Positions 62,210-64,000 of a stretch of 64,000 nt of DNA are shown here, one piece after another. The position numbers and the translations under genes are program-made. The notes beneath the pieces were generated by a model that searched no databases, had not been told where the DNA came from, and was given only the letters and a program-made list of their open reading frames with translations. Every line of letters begins with the position of its first letter. The stretch's first letter is position 1. Source of the stretch: Casuarina equisetifolia (taxonomy: Eukaryota > Streptophyta > Magnoliopsida > Fagales > Casuarinaceae); contig CM052358.1 of NCBI GenBank assembly GCA_028551475.1, positions 8,043,938 to 8,107,937 of the forward strand. Reading direction: 5' to 3'.

Positions 62210-63448
62210 AGTACTCCAAAAGAATAACTTTCTTCAATGCTTTTATTGGTTTTGCTTTCTCTTACCCTTCTCAATGATTATCCTTCCTTTCTACTTCTCT
62301 CCTCTGCCCATCAACAAAACTGATCATCACTCATCCCTGTGCCGGATAACAATTCCACCATTAACTTTATTCTTCTCCGAAGTCCAATACGTCGTCACAT
62401 TGCCCTGTGGCGGCAAACCAGTCCTTAGGGTTTCTGCTTCGGTGCAGAGGAAGGAGAACGAGAGAGACAGAGAGAGAGAGGGAGCGGGAGGAAAGGGTGT
62501 GATGAAGCGGTAAGAGCGGAAGAGGCGTTTCGCGGTCGGGTATGCTCACGTGGGTGATTCCAAGCCGGGTTATGTGGGGGCCCACAAGGGGGAGCTGGGT
62601 CACAATCTAGTGGTATCTGCAGCAACAACGTGTGTGAGCGACAGCGAATCGGAGAGCAGTCCGAAGTTGGCGTCAAAGCCATCTGGTTTTGCGAAGCAGT
62701 TCATCCGCATCGCTCATTCGGAGGCATTTTATGCTCGGCTTGGGGTCGAGCCGTGGGGATTCAATCGGAAGATCCAGCGGGGCTCCTCCCTTTTGTCCAC
62801 AGGTCAAAACAGTCTCTCAAGCTCTTCTTTTTTGGGGGGGTTGGGGGAGGGTCTTTCCTTTGGTGGGAAAGAAATTTAATGTACGAATATAACAATTGGT
62901 CTTATTTAATATACAAACGTTACGATCTTAATTTGATGTATGGTTTGCCTCTGTTTAATAAGATTGATCTTAAGATCTTAATCGAGATGGTACATATCCA
63001 TTTGGATGTAACCGTTGTACACTTAATGGCTGCGTCTTAAATTTTGTATTCAATAGGCTAGAGGTTTTTGGTTTTCATTCAGCTTAGACCATCTATGCCA
63101 TCACAGTGATCCATATAAGGCTACTAAGTTTTGTGAAATAATAAGGTGAGTGTTGAACGGATTTGTCCTAATCCATTACAACTGGTCTCGGAGATGGTTT
63201 ATGAGGCAGTCGTATAACCCTTGAAGTGGAGTTGTACCTGAACTGACGGAAAGGGTGAGTGGATTTCCTGGTGGTGCCAATCGCTAATTAAAACCTGGTC
63301 CTTGGGATGGACTTCTTGAGAGAGGCGACTGTACCTGGGATGATTAACCAAAAGACCCTGTTAGCCATGCAACCAAAGAATGGTCTGTAAAAAGGTAAAG
63401 TCACAAACCATTCTAGTCAAGATACCTAACTTCTAGTAGGGAGTAGCG
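62210..63448. other. Upstream region of the Nudix gene
   Basis: A promoter is expected near 62.2-62.4 kb. A GA-rich run (gagagacagagagagagaggg) lies at 62460-62482. The moderately GC-rich segment 62400-62820 carries open frames on both strands but no family motif. I do not call a gene. Confidence 0.4.
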
Positions 63449-63583
63449 GTCTACCTTCATATATGAAGCTTTTTCCAGCCTATTAAACGAGTTAGCTATC
63501 AATGAAATGTGGTGAGTTGTTAATCATTGACAGCTAACTTGTTTAATAGGTTGGAAAAAGCTTCATACTGTATGAATGTAGAC
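63449..63583. repeat. Long inverted repeat (about 58-bp arms, 18-bp loop)
   Basis: The left arm 63449-63505 and right arm 63524-63583 are reverse complements apart from about five mismatches and a 3-nt gap. The core tatgaagctttttcca pairs without a fault. An RNA copy of either strand would fold into a long hairpin. No terminal duplication or transposase was recognised; it may be a foldback element or part of the neighbouring retroelement. Confidence 0.85.
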
Positions 63584-63589
63584 TTTTAG

Positions 63590-63790
63590 TCAGGATACCA
63601 CCAATTGATCATAGATGGAGACAAGCCTAAGACTGTACACATATGAGATACAGGTTATTTGAATGGCAAGTCACACCTTTTGGCTTGGCAAACACTCCAT
63701 CTACATTTTGCACTTTGATGAACAACAACCTCCATCCATTTCTAAACAAGTTTATGGTTAAAGGATGCTTACAATAGAAGATCACACTTC
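63590..63790 (+). mobile_element. Ty3/gypsy reverse-transcriptase fragment
   Basis: Translation gives [20 protein letters not shown] followed by TFCTLMNN and HPFLNKFMV, matching the YEFLVMPFGLTNAPATF...MN...L.FVV part of gypsy reverse transcriptase. Only about 55 codons are readable, and the piece is a broken, old fossil near the right edge. No LTR is seen. Confidence 0.75.
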
Positions 63791-64000
63791 TCACTAAATT
63801 AACTGGACTAATGTCATGATCTTGTTGTTTGGACTGTGCAGCACCTAGTCTGTTCAGGGGCTGGGCTAGCCTTACCTATACAAAGTGGAGCAAGAATGCC
63901 AAAAAAAAAAACAAAAAATTGGGACATAAACCAGGAATTTTACCAAATTGGTCTTTATCGTGTACCAAGAGAATATCCCACGGTCCTTCATGTTTATATT

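Noticed and set aside
62425-62880. Open frames on both strands in the GC-richer segment upstream of the Nudix gene
   Set aside because: Proline/serine-rich translations of leader-like sequence with no domain; both strands are open, so neither is supported.

Overview
This window is nuclear DNA of a dicot plant, probably a woody one. Genes carry introns with GT/AG borders, the spacers are AT-rich, LTR-retrotransposon remains are frequent, and the protein families are plant families. I could not fix the genus from sequence alone. I saw no rRNA, convincing tRNA, CRISPR array or bacterial-style operon.

Region by region. 0.3-0.8 kb holds a broken piece of an LRR receptor-like protein gene. 3.1-12.3 kb, minus strand, holds three tandem copies of an NAD(P)H:quinone/FMN oxidoreductase gene (NQR family). 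The two right-hand copies are complete (196 and 195 aa); the leftmost stops early (151 aa). Their second introns carry retroelement debris. 12.5-18.0 kb is a young Tnt1-like Copia LTR retrotransposon with 5-bp target duplications, inserted 260 bp upstream of the third NQR start codon. 20.9-25.1 kb, plus strand, is an eight-exon hydroxyproline O-arabinosyltransferase gene. 29.4-31.5 kb, plus strand, is a three-exon secreted aspartyl protease of the AED3 type with a clear TATA box. 34.5-35.5 kb is a single-exon ARM-repeat protein gene. About 36.2-42.1 kb is an old minus-strand Copia fossil carrying two copies of a miniature LTR element (TRIM). 46.4-48.1 kb is a two-exon trihelix transcription factor gene whose start codon is overlapped by a short upstream ORF. 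49.8-52.5 kb is a four-exon plastid thioredoxin z (CITRX) gene. 53.8-54.0 kb, minus strand, is a small intronless ARGOS/OSR-like growth regulator. 56.5-62.2 kb, minus strand, is a four-exon Nudix hydrolase gene of the NUDT16 type. The right edge holds a 60-bp inverted repeat and a Ty3/gypsy reverse-transcriptase scrap.

The genes look like unrelated neighbours rather than one pathway: redox (NQR, TRX z), wall and extracellular proteins (HPAT, AED3), regulation (trihelix, ARM, ARGOS-like) and nucleotide clean-up (Nudix). The most informative structures are the NQR tandem array with its remodelled copy, the layered retroelement insertions, the uORF overlapping the trihelix start, the easily missed ARGOS-like gene, and the long inverted repeat near the right edge. 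I found no clearly new multi-gene system.
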